From Aeromicrobium sp. (GTDB lineage: Bacteria > Actinomycetota > Actinomycetes > Propionibacteriales > Nocardioidaceae), in NCBI RefSeq assembly GCF_023146395.1, contig NZ_JAGLCD010000017.1, positions 62,001 to 126,000 on the forward strand: DNA of 64,000 nucleotides. The letters run 5' to 3'. Within the stretch, counting starts at the first letter, position 1. Each line of letters starts with the position of its first letter. Positions 15,692-25,613 of this stretch are shown here, piece by piece. The position numbers were made by a program, and so were the translations under genes. The notes beneath the pieces were generated by a model. That model did not search any database. It saw only the letters and a list, made by a program, of their open reading frames with translations, and was not told where the DNA came from.

Positions 15692-17533
15692 TCAGGACCC
15701 GGCGTAGAACCCGTCGAGCACGTCGCGGTAGTTGTCCTCGACGACCTTGCGCTTGACCTTGAGGCTCGGCGTGAGCTCGCCGGACTCGATCGACAGGTCG
15801 TTGGGGAGGATCTTCCACTTCTTGATCGTCTCCCACCGGTTGAGCTTGGAGTTGAGCTCCTCGACGTAGCCGGCGACGAGCTTCTCGATCTCGGGCGACT
15901 GCACGACCTCGGTGTACGACTGCCCCGACTTGCCGTGCGTCTCGGCCCACGCCGCGATCGCATCGGGATCGAGGGTGATCAGCGCCGAGCAGAAGTTGCG
16001 GTCGTTGCCGTGCACGATCATCTGGCTCGCGAGCGGGCAGACGCCCTTGAAGACGCCCTCGATGTGCGACGGTGCGACGTACTTGCCGCCCGAGGTCTTG
16101 AAGAGGTCCTTCTTGCGGTCGGTGATCTTGAGGAAGCCCTCGGAGTCGAGCTCACCGATGTCACCCGTGGCGAGCCAGCCGTCGGCGTCGAGCGTCTCCT
16201 TCGTGGCGGTCTCGAGGTTGTGGTACCCGCGCATGATGTTGGGGCCCTTGATCAGGACCTCACCGTCGGCGGCGATCTTGATCTCGACGCCCGGGAACGG
16301 GATGCCGACCGAGCCGAGCTTGAGGTGGTCGGGGTGGTTGACCGTGGAGCCCGCGCTGGTCTCGGTGAGTCCGTAGCCCTCCAGGATGATGACGCCGGCC
16401 GAGTGGAACCACTCGGCCACGTCGGCCGAGAGCGCAGCCGAGCCCGAGATGAAGAACCGCACGCGGCCGCCGAAACGGTCGCGGACCTTCGAGAACACGA
16501 GCTTGTCGGCGAGGCCGTGCTGGATCTTCAGGCCCATCGGGACGGGCTTGCCCGACCGCACGAGGCGCGAGCGCTCGAGGCCGACCTTCTCGGCCCAGCG
16601 GAAGAGCTTGAGCTTGGCGCCGCCCTCGTCCTCCATCATGCCCACGACGCGGCCGTAGGCCTTCTCGAAGATGCGCGGCGCAGCGCCCATGAACGTGGGC
16701 TTCACGACCGCCAGGTTGTCGACGATCTTGGTGACGCGACCGTCGATCGCGGCGGCGAACCCGATCTGCAGCTGCGTCATCTGCAGGACCTTGCCGAACG
16801 AGTGCGCCATGGGCAGCCAGCGGTACTCCAGGTCGTCGACCGTGAGGATGCCGTTGGCCTGGATGGCCGCGCCCTCGAAGACCCAGCCGTCGTGGCTCAG
16901 CCGCACGCCCTTGGAACGGCCCGTGGTGCCGGAGGTGTAGATCAGGGTCGCGAGGTCCTCGGGCTTGATCGCCGCGACGCGGTCCTCGACCACGGTCGGG
17001 TGCTCGCTCAGGTGGGCCTCGCCGATCTTCTCCAGGTCGGCCAGGCCGATGACCCAGTCGCCGTCGGTGGCGCCGTCGAACGTGATGACCTTGGTGATGT
17101 CGGGAAGCTCGGACTTCTTCTCGACGAGCTTGGCGATCTGCTCGTCGTCCTCGGCGAACACGATGACGCTGCCCGAGTCCGAGAGGATGTAGGCCACGTC
17201 GTCGGACACGGTCGACGGGTACACCGTCGTGGTCGCGCCGCCGGCGGAGTTGATCGCCAGGTCGGCGAGGATCCACTCCACCCGCGTGCCGGAGGCCACG
17301 GCGGCCCGCGCCTCGGGCTCGAGGCCGAGGGAGACCAGACCGGCCGCGAGCTTGGTGACGCGCTCACCGACCTCGCCCCAGGAGATGGAGTGCCAACGCT
17401 CGTTGGCATCGGGGTAGCGGAAGGCCTCACGCTGCGGCGTCTCGGCGACGCGATCGAGGAAGAGACGGCCGATGCTGGCGGCGCGACCGTCGATCTGGGC
17501 CTGTTGCTGCGGGGTCAGGACAAGGGGGCTCAT
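15692..17533 (-). CDS. Long-chain fatty acid-CoA ligase (AMP-forming)
   Basis: 613 aa. The AMP-binding P-loop is IYTSGTTGRSKGV (198-210), the second motif is GYGLTETSAG, and the hinge motif is GWLATGDIGELDSEGFLKITDRKKDL. It activates fatty acids to acyl-CoA through acyl-AMP, as an FadD15/FadD-type enzyme. ATG 17533 has GAGGAA three bases upstream; the longer MPCEERM form has no such support. It lies between lepA and hemW as a probable single transcription unit, bounded by hairpins on both sides. Confidence 0.93.
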   Translation of the reverse strand: MSPLVLTPQQQAQIDGRAASIGRLFLDRVAETPQREAFRYPDANERWHSISWGEVGERVTKLAAGLVSLGLEPEARAAVASGTRVEWILADLAINSAGGATTTVYPSTVSDDVAYILSDSGSVIVFAEDDEQIAKLVEKKSELPDITKVITFDGATDGDWVIGLADLEKIGEAHLSEHPTVVEDRVAAIKPEDLATLIYTSGTTGRSKGVRLSHDGWVFEGAAIQANGILTVDDLEYRWLPMAHSFGKVLQMTQLQIGFAAAIDGRVTKIVDNLAVVKPTFMGAAPRIFEKAYGRVVGMMEDEGGAKLKLFRWAEKVGLERSRLVRSGKPVPMGLKIQHGLADKLVFSKVRDRFGGRVRFFISGSAALSADVAEWFHSAGVIILEGYGLTETSAGSTVNHPDHLKLGSVGIPFPGVEIKIAADGEVLIKGPNIMRGYHNLETATKETLDADGWLATGDIGELDSEGFLKITDRKKDLFKTSGGKYVAPSHIEGVFKGVCPLASQMIVHGNDRNFCSALITLDPDAIAAWAETHGKSGQSYTEVVQSPEIEKLVAGYVEELNSKLNRWETIKKWKILPNDLSIESGELTPSLKVKRKVVEDNYRDVLDGFYAGS

Positions 17534-17621
17534 GCGTTCCTCACAGGGCACGGGGACGTGTGGTGCGGATCACCCTAACCTACCCGCCGGTCAGGTCTGG
17601 CGTGGTTGCGTCCGGCACATA

Positions 17622-17647
17622 CTCACGGTCGGTTTCGCTCCCGTGAG
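17622..17647 (-). terminator. Hairpin downstream of lepA
   Basis: CTCACGG (17622-17628) pairs with CCGTGAG (17641-17647) around a 12-base loop. It starts 8 bases after the lepA stop on the minus strand. The placement suits a lepA terminator; there is no strong T-run. Confidence 0.5.
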
Positions 17648-17654
17648 GTGCAGG

Positions 17655-19520
17655 TCAGGAGGGTCCGTCGCCGGTCGAGAGCGCCGCGATGAAGGCCTCC
17701 TGGGGCACCTCCACGCGACCCACCATCTTCATCCGCTTCTTGCCCTCCTTCTGCTTCTCGAGCAGCTTGCGCTTGCGGCTGATGTCGCCCCCGTAGCACT
17801 TGGCCAGGACGTCCTTGCGGATCGCCCGGATGTTCTCGCGGGCGATGACGCGGGCCCCGATCGCCGCCTGGATCGGCACCTCGAACTGCTGGCGCGGGAT
17901 GAGCTCCTTGAGCTTGCCCGCGAGCGCCACGCCGTAGGAGTACGCGTTGTCCCGGTGCACGATCGCGCTGAAGGCGTCGACGATCTCGCCCTGCAGCAGG
18001 ATGTCGACCTTGACCAGGTCGGCCGCCTGCTCCCCCGACAGCTCGTAGTTGAGCGAGGCGTACCCCTTGGTGCGGCTCTTCAACGCGTCGAAGAAGTCGA
18101 ACATGATCTCGCCCATGGGCAGCGTGTAGCGGATCTCGACGCGGTCCTCCGACAGGTAGTCCATCGCGACGAGCTGGCCACGGCGTGCCTGGCACAGCTC
18201 CATGATCGTGCCGATGTACTCGCTCGGGGCGAGCACCGTGGCCGCCACGACCGGTTCGAAGACCTTGGAGATCTTGCCCGCGTTGGGGTACTCGCTCGGG
18301 TTGGTGACGGTATGCACCGACCCGTCCTCGAGCTCGACGCGGTAGACGACGTTCGGTGCCGTCGCGATGAGGTCGAGGTTGAACTCGCGCTCGAGCCGCT
18401 CGCGCACGATCTCCAGGTGCAGCAGGCCCAGAAAGCCGATGCGGAAGCCGAAGCCGAGCGCGCCCGACGACTCGGGCTCGTAAATCAGGGCCGCGTCGTT
18501 GAGCTGCAGCTTCTCGAGCGCCTCGCGCAGCGTCGCGAAGTCGTCGCCGTCGATGGGGTACAGGCCCGAGAACACCATGGGGTTGGGATGGGCGTAGCCG
18601 CCGAGCGGCTCCGCGGCCGGGCGGCTGTTGGCGGTCACGGTGTCGCCGACCCGCGACTGCCGCACCTCCTTGACCCCCGTGATGAGGTAGCCGACCTCGC
18701 CGATGCCGAGGTGGTCGGCCTTGACCGGCTCGGGCGAGATGACGCCGACCTCGAGCATCTCGTGGACCGCGCCGGTCGACATCATCTTGATCTTGTCGCG
18801 GTGGCTCAGCTTGCCGTCGAACACGCGCACGTAGGTGATCACGCCGCGGTACGTGTCGTAGACGGAGTCGAAGATCAGGGCCCGGGGCGGACCGTCGGCG
18901 TCGCCGGTGGGAGCCGGCACCTCGTCGACGATGAGGTTGAGCAGCGCCTCGACGCCCTGCCCGGTCTTGGCCGAGACGCGCAGGACGTCGTCCGGGTCGC
19001 CGCCGATGATGCCGGCGATCTCCGCGGCGTACTTCTCGGGCTGCGCGCCGGGCAGGTCGATCTTGTTGAGCACCGGGATGATGTGCAGGTCGGCATCCAT
19101 CGCGAGGTAGAGGTTCGCGAGCGTCTGCGCCTCGATGCCCTGGGCGGCGTCGACCAGCAGGATCGCGCCCTCGCAGGCCTCGAGCGACCGGCTCACCTCG
19201 TAGGTGAAGTCGACGTGGCCCGGGGTGTCGATCATGTTGAGCACGTAGGCCGTGCCGACGTCGTCCCCGTCGGACTTGGTGAACGGCATGCGGACGGCCT
19301 GGCTCTTGATCGTGATGCCGCGTTCGCGCTCGATGTCCATGCGGTCGAGGTACTGCGCCCGAGCCGCGCGTTCGTCGACGACCCCGGTGAGCTGCAGCAT
19401 GCGGTCGGCGAGCGTCGACTTGCCGTGGTCGATGTGAGCGATGATGCAGAAGTTCCGCAGCAGCTCCGGAGGGGTGGAACCGGGCTGCGGGAGGTTCGTG
19501 GTAGGCGTGGGGGGCGTCAT
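17655..19520 (-). CDS. lepA: Elongation factor 4 (LepA)
   Basis: 621 aa. GTPase motifs are AHIDHGKST (28-36), DTPGHVDF and NKIDLPGA. The LepA-specific C-terminal domain is present ([16 protein letters not shown] near the end). EF4 back-translocates or remodels stalled ribosomes. The ATG at 19520 is 7 bases after the small membrane-protein gene, which is on the same strand. The lepA-rpsT-holA neighbourhood is conserved in actinobacteria. Confidence 0.97.
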   Translation of the reverse strand: MTPPTPTTNLPQPGSTPPELLRNFCIIAHIDHGKSTLADRMLQLTGVVDERAARAQYLDRMDIERERGITIKSQAVRMPFTKSDGDDVGTAYVLNMIDTPGHVDFTYEVSRSLEACEGAILLVDAAQGIEAQTLANLYLAMDADLHIIPVLNKIDLPGAQPEKYAAEIAGIIGGDPDDVLRVSAKTGQGVEALLNLIVDEVPAPTGDADGPPRALIFDSVYDTYRGVITYVRVFDGKLSHRDKIKMMSTGAVHEMLEVGVISPEPVKADHLGIGEVGYLITGVKEVRQSRVGDTVTANSRPAAEPLGGYAHPNPMVFSGLYPIDGDDFATLREALEKLQLNDAALIYEPESSGALGFGFRIGFLGLLHLEIVRERLEREFNLDLIATAPNVVYRVELEDGSVHTVTNPSEYPNAGKISKVFEPVVAATVLAPSEYIGTIMELCQARRGQLVAMDYLSEDRVEIRYTLPMGEIMFDFFDALKSRTKGYASLNYELSGEQAADLVKVDILLQGEIVDAFSAIVHRDNAYSYGVALAGKLKELIPRQQFEVPIQAAIGARVIARENIRAIRKDVLAKCYGGDISRKRKLLEKQKEGKKRMKMVGRVEVPQEAFIAALSTGDGPS

Positions 19521-19527
19521 GGAGTGG

Positions 19528-19866
19528 TCACCAGAGGTAGGCGAGGCCCACGTTGACGACGACGAGCGCCGCCACGACGTGGGCGAAGGGATTGGGGGCG
19601 GGGCGCTTGCGCGTGCCGTGGGCCAGACCGACGGCGACCGTGGCGATCACGAGCTTCACGGCCACCTTGGCATGGTTCGGGTCGGCGACGTCGTCACTCA
19701 TCGACGCGATCGCGACGAGGACGAGGCCCAGGAGCCATGCGGCGCTGAGGCCGTGGGCCATGAGCCCGTTGATCCTCGGAGACGACAGCACCAGCACGTA
19801 GCCGAGCAGGACCGTCGCCCAGCTGGCGATGTGCAGCCACACCAGCACGTCGTAGAGAGTCTCCAT
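19528..19866 (-). CDS. Small four-helix membrane protein
   Basis: 112 aa. Four hydrophobic segments ([68 protein letters not shown]) cover most of the chain. ATG 19866 begins [10 protein letters not shown]; the longer frame runs into the rpsT promoter and is discarded. It is probably transcribed with lepA (7-base gap). The fold resembles small actinobacterial membrane proteins of unknown role. Confidence 0.78.
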   Translation of the reverse strand: METLYDVLVWLHIASWATVLLGYVLVLSSPRINGLMAHGLSAAWLLGLVLVAIASMSDDVADPNHAKVAVKLVIATVAVGLAHGTRKRPAPNPFAHVVAALVVVNVGLAYLW

Positions 19867-19895
19867 GGTGGCCGATCGTAGTGACCTCCGTGGAT

Positions 19896-19925
19896 TTGGG
19901 AGGCACCGGCGGCCGATGGTAGGGT
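19896..19925 (+). promoter_or_regulatory. Probable rpsT promoter
   Basis: TTGGGA (19896-19901) and TAGGGT (19920-19925) are separated by 18 bases, about 75 bases before the rpsT start. The leader then contains a small GCGCGCC/GGCGCGC hairpin near 19935-19950. It is a sigma-70-like match by eye only. Confidence 0.45.
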
Positions 19926-19999
19926 TGGGGGTCGCGCGCCGTGGCGCGCCACCAGACTTCTTCTCCCGCTCGTCTCCATCGAAAGAACAGGTACGCCCC

Positions 20000-20260
20000 G
20001 TGGCGAACATCAAGTCGCAGATCAAGCGCAACCGTCAGAACGAGGCGGCTCGCGAGCGCAACAAGTCGGTCCGTTCGGCCCTGAAGACGGCCGTGCGCCG
20101 ATTCACCGAGGCTGCCGACGCCGGCAACACCGACGAGGCCAAGAAGCTGGCCAACGAGGCCAACCGTCGCCTCGACAAGGCGGCCTCCAAGGGCGTCATC
20201 CACAAGAACCAGGCGGCCAACCGCAAGTCGGCCATCGCCAAGAAGGCGTCCGCGCTCTGA
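20000..20260 (+). CDS. rpsT: 30S ribosomal protein S20
   Basis: 86 aa, the normal length. The sequence is Lys/Arg/Ala-rich and helical, starting [20 protein letters not shown] and ending [11 protein letters not shown], which is diagnostic for S20. It binds 16S rRNA helices 9 and 44. GTG 20000 is the start (AGG about 10 bases upstream); the open frame continues upstream only by chance. It is convergent with the DUF1624/DUF418 gene and followed by a strong palindrome. Confidence 0.97.
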   Translation: MANIKSQIKRNRQNEAARERNKSVRSALKTAVRRFTEAADAGNTDEAKKLANEANRRLDKAASKGVIHKNQAANRKSAIAKKASAL

Positions 20261-20284
20261 GTCGCTGACACCTCGCACGACCTC

Positions 20285-20314
20285 CACGACCCCGGCCCAT
20301 GGGCCGGGGTCGTG
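20285..20314. terminator. Bidirectional terminator after rpsT
   Basis: Two 14-base arms (20285-20298 and 20301-20314) are perfect complements separated by AT. The stem sits between convergent rpsT and the membrane acyltransferase-like gene, and the latter's stop directly abuts it. The pairing is symmetrical, so it can serve both transcripts. Confidence 0.8.
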
Positions 20315-21469
20315 TCATGTCCGGCGAGTCGCGCGAGGGCGGTGCGGCAGGTGCGGTCGCGCGAGGCTGCACCACCGCACCAGGGTCTCGAGCGGACCGC
20401 GTGGCGTGATGAGCCGCCACAACCAGGCCAGCGTGACGAGCAGGACCACCTGGATCCACCACTCGCGGTAGTACCCGGTGGTGAAGCTGGCGTCGAGCTC
20501 GCGATTGGCCCACGTCATCACGACGTGCATGACGTAGAGGGTCAGGGTCATCGAGCCAGCGGCGCGCAGCGGCGACACCAGCCGCGCGCCGCGCGCGCTC
20601 CGGCAGAGCCAGAGGCACAGCCCGACGACGAGCACCGCTGAGCCGGCCGCTCCGACGACGTTGAGCGGGGTCGACGTGTGCTGACCCGCAGCCCAGAACC
20701 AGCTGGGGTCGAGCGGGTCGTAGGCCGACCTCGCCACGAAGAGCTGCTCGAACCGGGGGTCTCCCGCAGCGTCACGGAAGACCCCGAGGTACAGGGCCGA
20801 GGCCGCGGTCCAGAGTGCGGCGGCCGTGACGACCGCGCCCCCCACGACGAGCCGGCGCACGACGACCGCGCTGCGCAGGTCGAGCCGGGCCACCGACAGA
20901 CCGACCAGGACGTAGCCGAACCAGACGATCGCCGGATACCCGCCCCACACGAGCAGCGAGACGGGCAGCTCGTCGAGCCCGCCCCCGAACGACGGCTGGA
21001 TGACGGATCGGACCGGCTCGTCGACCACGTGGCGCACGGCGAAGAGGGCGGCGGGTGACAGCAGGCACCAGGCCGTCGCCAGGCCGAGCAGCACGCGAGT
21101 CGAGAGGGCGCGCACCAGCACGGTGGCGGCGATCAGCACCGCGTAGCAGGGCAGGATCACGAGGATCGTGAGGTCGGGGAGCGCGGCGAGGCCGAGTCCG
21201 ATCACGAGCAGCACCACCGCGCGCCGCACGACGGCGGTGCGGGACCCCACCCCGTCGGGATCGAGGCGGACCATGAGTCCGACGCTGAGACCGGCGAGGA
21301 CCGCGAACAACGGAGCCGCACGACCGGCGGCGAGCCAGTCGGACACCGGCGGTGCGCCGAAGCCCGTCCACGGGGGGCCGAGGTGCGCCAGCATCATGCC
21401 CAGCAGGGCGACGGCGCGCGCGAGGTCGATGCCGACCAGGCGGCCCGCCCCCTCGCGCAGGCCTGTCAC
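20315..21469 (-). CDS. DUF1624/DUF418-type multi-spanning membrane protein (putative acyltransferase)
   Basis: 384 aa with about ten hydrophobic helices. The N-terminus GIDLARAVALLGMMLAHL is the mark of the heparan-alpha-glucosaminide acetyltransferase-like (DUF1624) family. The C-terminus SMTLTLYVMHVVMTW matches DUF418. It may acylate a surface glycan or lipid; direct evidence is lacking. GTG 21469 starts 4 bases after the holA stop, so it is likely in the holA operon. A longer frame lies inside holA. Confidence 0.75.
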   Translation of the reverse strand: MTGLREGAGRLVGIDLARAVALLGMMLAHLGPPWTGFGAPPVSDWLAAGRAAPLFAVLAGLSVGLMVRLDPDGVGSRTAVVRRAVVLLVIGLGLAALPDLTILVILPCYAVLIAATVLVRALSTRVLLGLATAWCLLSPAALFAVRHVVDEPVRSVIQPSFGGGLDELPVSLLVWGGYPAIVWFGYVLVGLSVARLDLRSAVVVRRLVVGGAVVTAAALWTAASALYLGVFRDAAGDPRFEQLFVARSAYDPLDPSWFWAAGQHTSTPLNVVGAAGSAVLVVGLCLWLCRSARGARLVSPLRAAGSMTLTLYVMHVVMTWANRELDASFTTGYYREWWIQVVLLVTLAWLWRLITPRGPLETLVRWCSLARPHLPHRPRATRRT

Positions 21470-21473
21470 GCGC

Positions 21474-22457
21474 TCATCCGCGACTGGGCCGCAGGCGCAG
21501 CGAGGCGACGCGCAGCACCATGCGCTCCGTGGCGTACTCGGCGTCGGCGGTGGCGCCCTTGACGTCGAGGTCGGCCTGGGCGACGGCCGCGAGAGCACCC
21601 TGCAGCCCGGCGGGGTCCCACTGGTTCAGCTGACGACGCATGCCCTGGATCTTGAACGGCGGCGCGCCCACGTGCTTGGCGAGCTCGGCGTCGCGCAGGC
21701 CCTGCGGTGCCGTGGCGAGGCGCACGAGCTGACGCAGGCCCGAGGCGACGGCCGAGACGATGACGACCGGCGACGTGCGTGCCGCGAAGGCCCAGCGCAA
21801 CCGCTCGACCGCGATGTCGAGACGACCGTCGAACACCGCGTCGGCGATCTCGTAGCCGCGGACCTCGGCGCGTCCCCCGAAGTAGCGTCGGACGATCTCG
21901 ACCGAGACCTCCTCCCCCTGCGGCACCGAGGCGACGAGCTGGTCGGCCGCGCCGGCCAGCGCACGCAGGTCGAGGCCGATCGCCGTGACCAAGGTGCTGG
22001 CCGCCTGCTCCGACATCGCGGCGCCGAGCTGACGGACCTCCTGCCGCACCCAGGCGGCGTGGTCGCGCTCGTACTTGGGGGCCTCCTGCTTGGCCTCCGA
22101 CACGGTCGTGGTCTTGCGCAGCTTGTCGAGCAGACCGCGCCCCTTCTGCCCGCCGCCGTGCACCAGCACCAGGGCGACCTCGGCCGCCGGCTCGGCCGCG
22201 TAGGCGAGCAGCTCCGCCTGGACGTCGTCGGCCAGGTCCTGCAGGTCGTGGACCACGACGGCGCTCGACGCGCTGAACAGCGACGGGCTCGTGAGCGTCA
22301 GCAGCTCGCCCGGCACGAGCTGGCCGCCGACGGCCTCGCTGATCTCGCACTCCGGGTCCTCGGCCAGCACCGCAGCCACGGCTCGGCGGCGCGTGCGGTC
22401 GGCGAGGAACTCCGATCCACCCGTGACGAGCAGGATCCTGCCGAAGACTGAGGGCAC
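21474..22457 (-). CDS. holA: DNA polymerase III delta subunit
   Basis: 327 aa. The N-terminal region LLVTGGSEFLADRTRRRAV is the HolA motif, with the later VRQEVRQLGAAMSEQAASTLV and FGGRAEVRGYEIADAVFDG segments of the clamp-loader collar. Delta opens the beta clamp. It is 9 bases after comEC, the standard actinobacterial order (comEA-comEC-holA). rpsT follows on the opposite strand. Confidence 0.92.
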   Translation of the reverse strand: MPSVFGRILLVTGGSEFLADRTRRRAVAAVLAEDPECEISEAVGGQLVPGELLTLTSPSLFSASSAVVVHDLQDLADDVQAELLAYAAEPAAEVALVLVHGGGQKGRGLLDKLRKTTTVSEAKQEAPKYERDHAAWVRQEVRQLGAAMSEQAASTLVTAIGLDLRALAGAADQLVASVPQGEEVSVEIVRRYFGGRAEVRGYEIADAVFDGRLDIAVERLRWAFAARTSPVVIVSAVASGLRQLVRLATAPQGLRDAELAKHVGAPPFKIQGMRRQLNQWDPAGLQGALAAVAQADLDVKGATADAEYATERMVLRVASLRLRPSRG

Positions 22458-22466
22458 GGGCCGAGT

Positions 22467-24743
22467 CTAGTCGCGAGTCAGGACATGGACTCGACCGTCA
22501 CGCACGACGACGCCCAGGTCGCCCTGCAGGTCGGTGCGCCACCACGCGGCGCCGAGGGTCGCCAGCAGGTCGAGCGTGGAGGGCGCGGGGTGTCCGTAGG
22601 TGTTGTCGCGTCCCGCACTGAGCAGCGCGACCTCGGCCCCGGTGGCCAGGACGAAGTCACGGTCCTGGTGGGCGCTGCCGTGGTGGGGGACCTTGAGGAC
22701 GTCGGCACTCACGTCGGCCCCGGATCGCAGGAGCGCCCGTTGGGCCTGGGGCTCGATGTCACCGGTCAGCAGGAAGCGGACGCCGTCGACCTCCAGCCGC
22801 AGGACGAGGCTCAGGTCGTTGCGGTCCTCCCCCAGGGCGGCGTCGCGGTCCTGCGGCCACAGCACCTCGAGCCGCACCTGCCCGGCCTCGATCACGTCGC
22901 CCGCGGCTGCCGTCGCAACGGGGATGCCCGGCACGTCGGGCCCGCCGGAGGGACCGGTGACGACGGCATCGACCTGGCGGCCGCGGAGCACCCCGGCCCA
23001 GCCCGCGACGTGATCGGCGTCGGCGTGCGTCATCACGAGCGCCGCGACCCGCTGGGCGCCCAGCCCGTCGAGGCAGCGGTCGATCGGACCGGGCTCCATT
23101 CCCGTGTCGATCACGACGACCCGTCCGTCACCGGCGTCGACCACGAGCCCGTCGCCCTGCCCGACGTCGCACGCGACGAGCACCCAGTCGTCGGGTGGCC
23201 ACCCCGGGCTGGGGGGCCGCCACACGACCACCGCGAGCGCAAGGACCACGCCGATCGCCACGACAGGTCGCCGCAGCATCCACCACAGGGCCGCGACCGA
23301 GAGTGGCACGGCGAGGAGGCTCAACCACCAGGGACCTGCCCACCCGACGGCCGCGCCCTCGAGCCCGCCGGCGACGCGACCGACCGCGACGATCCACCGC
23401 GCCCCGAGCGCCGCGACCGTGCCGGACCACGCCCCGACGGGCTCGAGGGCCAGCCAGAGCAGACCTCCCAGCAGTCCGGCCACGGTCGTGGGGGCGACGG
23501 CCGGACCGGCGACGAGGTTGGCCAGCACCGCGACGACCGAGACCTCGCCGCTCAGCGCCACGAGCGCTGGCGTGCAGGCCACCTGCGCCGCGAGCGGCAC
23601 GGCGACGGCGACCGCGATCCAGCGCGGGCACCATCGCAGACGATCGGCGAAGGGCGGCGCCAGCAGGACAATGCCGGCCGTGGCGCACACCGACAGCACA
23701 AAGCCGGGTGAGCGGCCGAGCCACGGGTCGATGGCCAGGAGCGCCAGCACCGCGACGGAGAGGGCCCGCACCCCGCCTGCGCTACCGACGCCGATCGCGA
23801 CCACGCCGACGAGCCCCATGGCTGCCGCACGCAGGACGCTGGGCTCCGGGCGGGCGACCAGCACGAACCCGACGACCGCCAGCACCGCGAGCAGGGACCA
23901 CCCCCGGCGACGGACTCCGGCGACTCGCGCCACGGCCAGGACCGACGCCAGGACGATCGTCAGGTTCGTGCCGGACACGGCCAGCAGGTGCGTGAGACCG
24001 CTGCGTCGGAAGTCCTCGTCGAGGTCGTCAGGGATCGCACCCACGTCGCCGTCGACCAGGGCCGGCACGAGCGCCCGCGGCGCGAGCGGCTCGTGCGCGA
24101 CCGCCCCGCGCACGCCCGCTCGGACGCGCTCGCTCATGGCCCACCACCACGGGACCCCGGGCAGCAGCTCGAGATCGACGACGCGCAGCACCGCGACCTC
24201 GTGGGTGTCCTCCGCAGGAGCGGCACGAGCCGAGACCCGCACCGACCGCCCGACCGTGAGCCGTGACGCCTCCACGTCGGTCGCGGCGGGGCCCGACACG
24301 AACAGCGTCACGCGGCCGGCGTCCGCGACCCCGCCGAGGCGCGAGGTCGCCGCACGGACCGCACCGGTGATGACGATGCCCTCGCCGCCGGGTGCCCGGT
24401 AGGTGCGGGCGTCGATCGCGATCTCGACGACCGCGTCGACCACGACCCCCTGGCGCGCCCACTCCCGCACCGGCGACCCTTCGACCGCCGCGAGCTGCCA
24501 CGCGGTCGAGGCCGCCACGGCGCCCACGAGGCAGGCCGTCACCACGACCACCGGACGCCTGCTGACCACGACGGCCAGGAGCAGGCAGACCGCCGCGGCG
24601 ACAAGGGTGACACGGGAGGACTGGCCGACGCACCAGGCGGCCACGCCCCAGGCGATCACGGCGGCCGGCGCGAGACGCAGGTCGTGACGCGGCCGCAGCG
24701 CTGGCTCGCGGTCCGAGGACGTCTCAGACCGTGACGAGATCAC
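22467..24743 (-). CDS. comEC: ComEC/Rec2 DNA-uptake channel protein
   Basis: 758 aa. The N-terminal region has DUF4131-like helices. The Competence domain (HLLAVSGTNLTIVLASVLAV) is multi-spanning. The C-terminal metallo-beta-lactamase domain has DVGQGDGLVVDAG, DTGMEPGPIDR, MTHADADHVAGW and VPHHGSAHQD. It is the inner-membrane channel for transforming DNA. Start GTG 24743 gives a 20-base overlap with comEA; other starts upstream are possible. Whether the organism is competent cannot be told. Confidence 0.88.
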   Translation of the reverse strand: MISSRSETSSDREPALRPRHDLRLAPAAVIAWGVAAWCVGQSSRVTLVAAAVCLLLAVVVSRRPVVVVTACLVGAVAASTAWQLAAVEGSPVREWARQGVVVDAVVEIAIDARTYRAPGGEGIVITGAVRAATSRLGGVADAGRVTLFVSGPAATDVEASRLTVGRSVRVSARAAPAEDTHEVAVLRVVDLELLPGVPWWWAMSERVRAGVRGAVAHEPLAPRALVPALVDGDVGAIPDDLDEDFRRSGLTHLLAVSGTNLTIVLASVLAVARVAGVRRRGWSLLAVLAVVGFVLVARPEPSVLRAAAMGLVGVVAIGVGSAGGVRALSVAVLALLAIDPWLGRSPGFVLSVCATAGIVLLAPPFADRLRWCPRWIAVAVAVPLAAQVACTPALVALSGEVSVVAVLANLVAGPAVAPTTVAGLLGGLLWLALEPVGAWSGTVAALGARWIVAVGRVAGGLEGAAVGWAGPWWLSLLAVPLSVAALWWMLRRPVVAIGVVLALAVVVWRPPSPGWPPDDWVLVACDVGQGDGLVVDAGDGRVVVIDTGMEPGPIDRCLDGLGAQRVAALVMTHADADHVAGWAGVLRGRQVDAVVTGPSGGPDVPGIPVATAAAGDVIEAGQVRLEVLWPQDRDAALGEDRNDLSLVLRLEVDGVRFLLTGDIEPQAQRALLRSGADVSADVLKVPHHGSAHQDRDFVLATGAEVALLSAGRDNTYGHPAPSTLDLLATLGAAWWRTDLQGDLGVVVRDGRVHVLTRD

Positions 24744-25518
24744 GCAGGTCGCCCAGGGTGGCCTCGCCGATGCCGCGGACCTCGAGCAGGTCCTCGACCC
24801 GGCTGAACGGTCCGTTGTCACTGCGCCAGTCGACGATCGACTGCGCGGTCACCGGACCGACCCCCGGCAGCTCGTCGAGCTGGTCGACCGTGGCGGTGTT
24901 GAGGTTGGTGAGCCCACCGGCCGACCCCGGACCAGCCGCGGGCGCGACCGGCGCGACGCCCACCAGGACCTGCTCGCCGTCGACGAGCTTGCGGGCGAGG
25001 TTGAGCGAGGTCGTGTCGACCGCCCCGGCGAGCCCACCCGCGGCCTCGATCGCCTCGTGCACGCGAGAACCGGCGGGGAGTGTCACGATCCCGGGGCGGG
25101 CGACGTGCCCCGCGACGTCGATGACGATCTCGCCGGTCTCCACGGGACCGCCACCGTCACTGCTACCGCCGCTGCCGTCGACCGGCCCGCTCGTGAGCCC
25201 GGCGACCGACGTGTCGGGAACGCCTGCCGGCGTGGACTGCGGCCGGCCCGTCAGCACCGACCAGACCAGCAGCACCGCGACGGCGACCACGACGGCTCCG
25301 ACGACCCGGACGTGCAGCTGGGTGACCCGCCGTCGGACGTGCGAGCGCGCAGGCGCGGGCGCGAGGGCGGGCGACGACCCCTCCCGCGCCGCGGCCACGG
25401 ACGGAGTGCTCGGGGAGGCGCCGTCGGCATCCGACGGTGGCACGTGCTCCTCGAAGGACGCCACGAGCTGCGCCAGGCGCCGCCGGGCGATCTCGGCCCG
25501 TGTCTCCTCGGTCTCCAC
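24724..25518 (-). CDS. comEA: ComEA DNA receptor
   Basis: 264 aa. There is a short cytoplasmic lead and a membrane helix (VRVVGAVVVAVAVLLVWSV), then a Ser/Gly linker. An SLBB domain spans about residues 130-185 (IVIDVAGHVARPGIVTLPAG). A C-terminal double HhH follows (NLNTATVDQLDELPGVGP, VRGIGEATLGDLRDL). It binds DNA outside the membrane and passes it to ComEC, encoded next with a 20-base overlap. The two are one unit. Confidence 0.92.
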   Translation of the reverse strand: METEETRAEIARRRLAQLVASFEEHVPPSDADGASPSTPSVAAAREGSSPALAPAPARSHVRRRVTQLHVRVVGAVVVAVAVLLVWSVLTGRPQSTPAGVPDTSVAGLTSGPVDGSGGSSDGGGPVETGEIVIDVAGHVARPGIVTLPAGSRVHEAIEAAGGLAGAVDTTSLNLARKLVDGEQVLVGVAPVAPAAGPGSAGGLTNLNTATVDQLDELPGVGPVTAQSIVDWRSDNGPFSRVEDLLEVRGIGEATLGDLRDLVTV

Positions 25519-25613
25519 GTGCCGACGCTAGGTCCGGTCGGCGCCGTCCGGGAGCCGGCTGGAGCAGCCTGTGGACGAAGAACGGCGGTGGACGACCGCG
25601 ATCGGGCGCAGGA

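Noticed and set aside
14134..15756. Plus-strand open frame across the hemW region
   Set aside because: It is a shadow of hemW and the DUF3097 end, with no recognisable domain.
19931..19950. Possible riboswitch in the rpsT leader
   Set aside because: Only one tiny hairpin is seen; no known riboswitch core is present, and S20 autoregulation does not need one.
22467..24821. Longest comEC frame
   Set aside because: It overlaps comEA by nearly 100 bases and its first residues are low-complexity; GTG 24743 gives a normal overlap.
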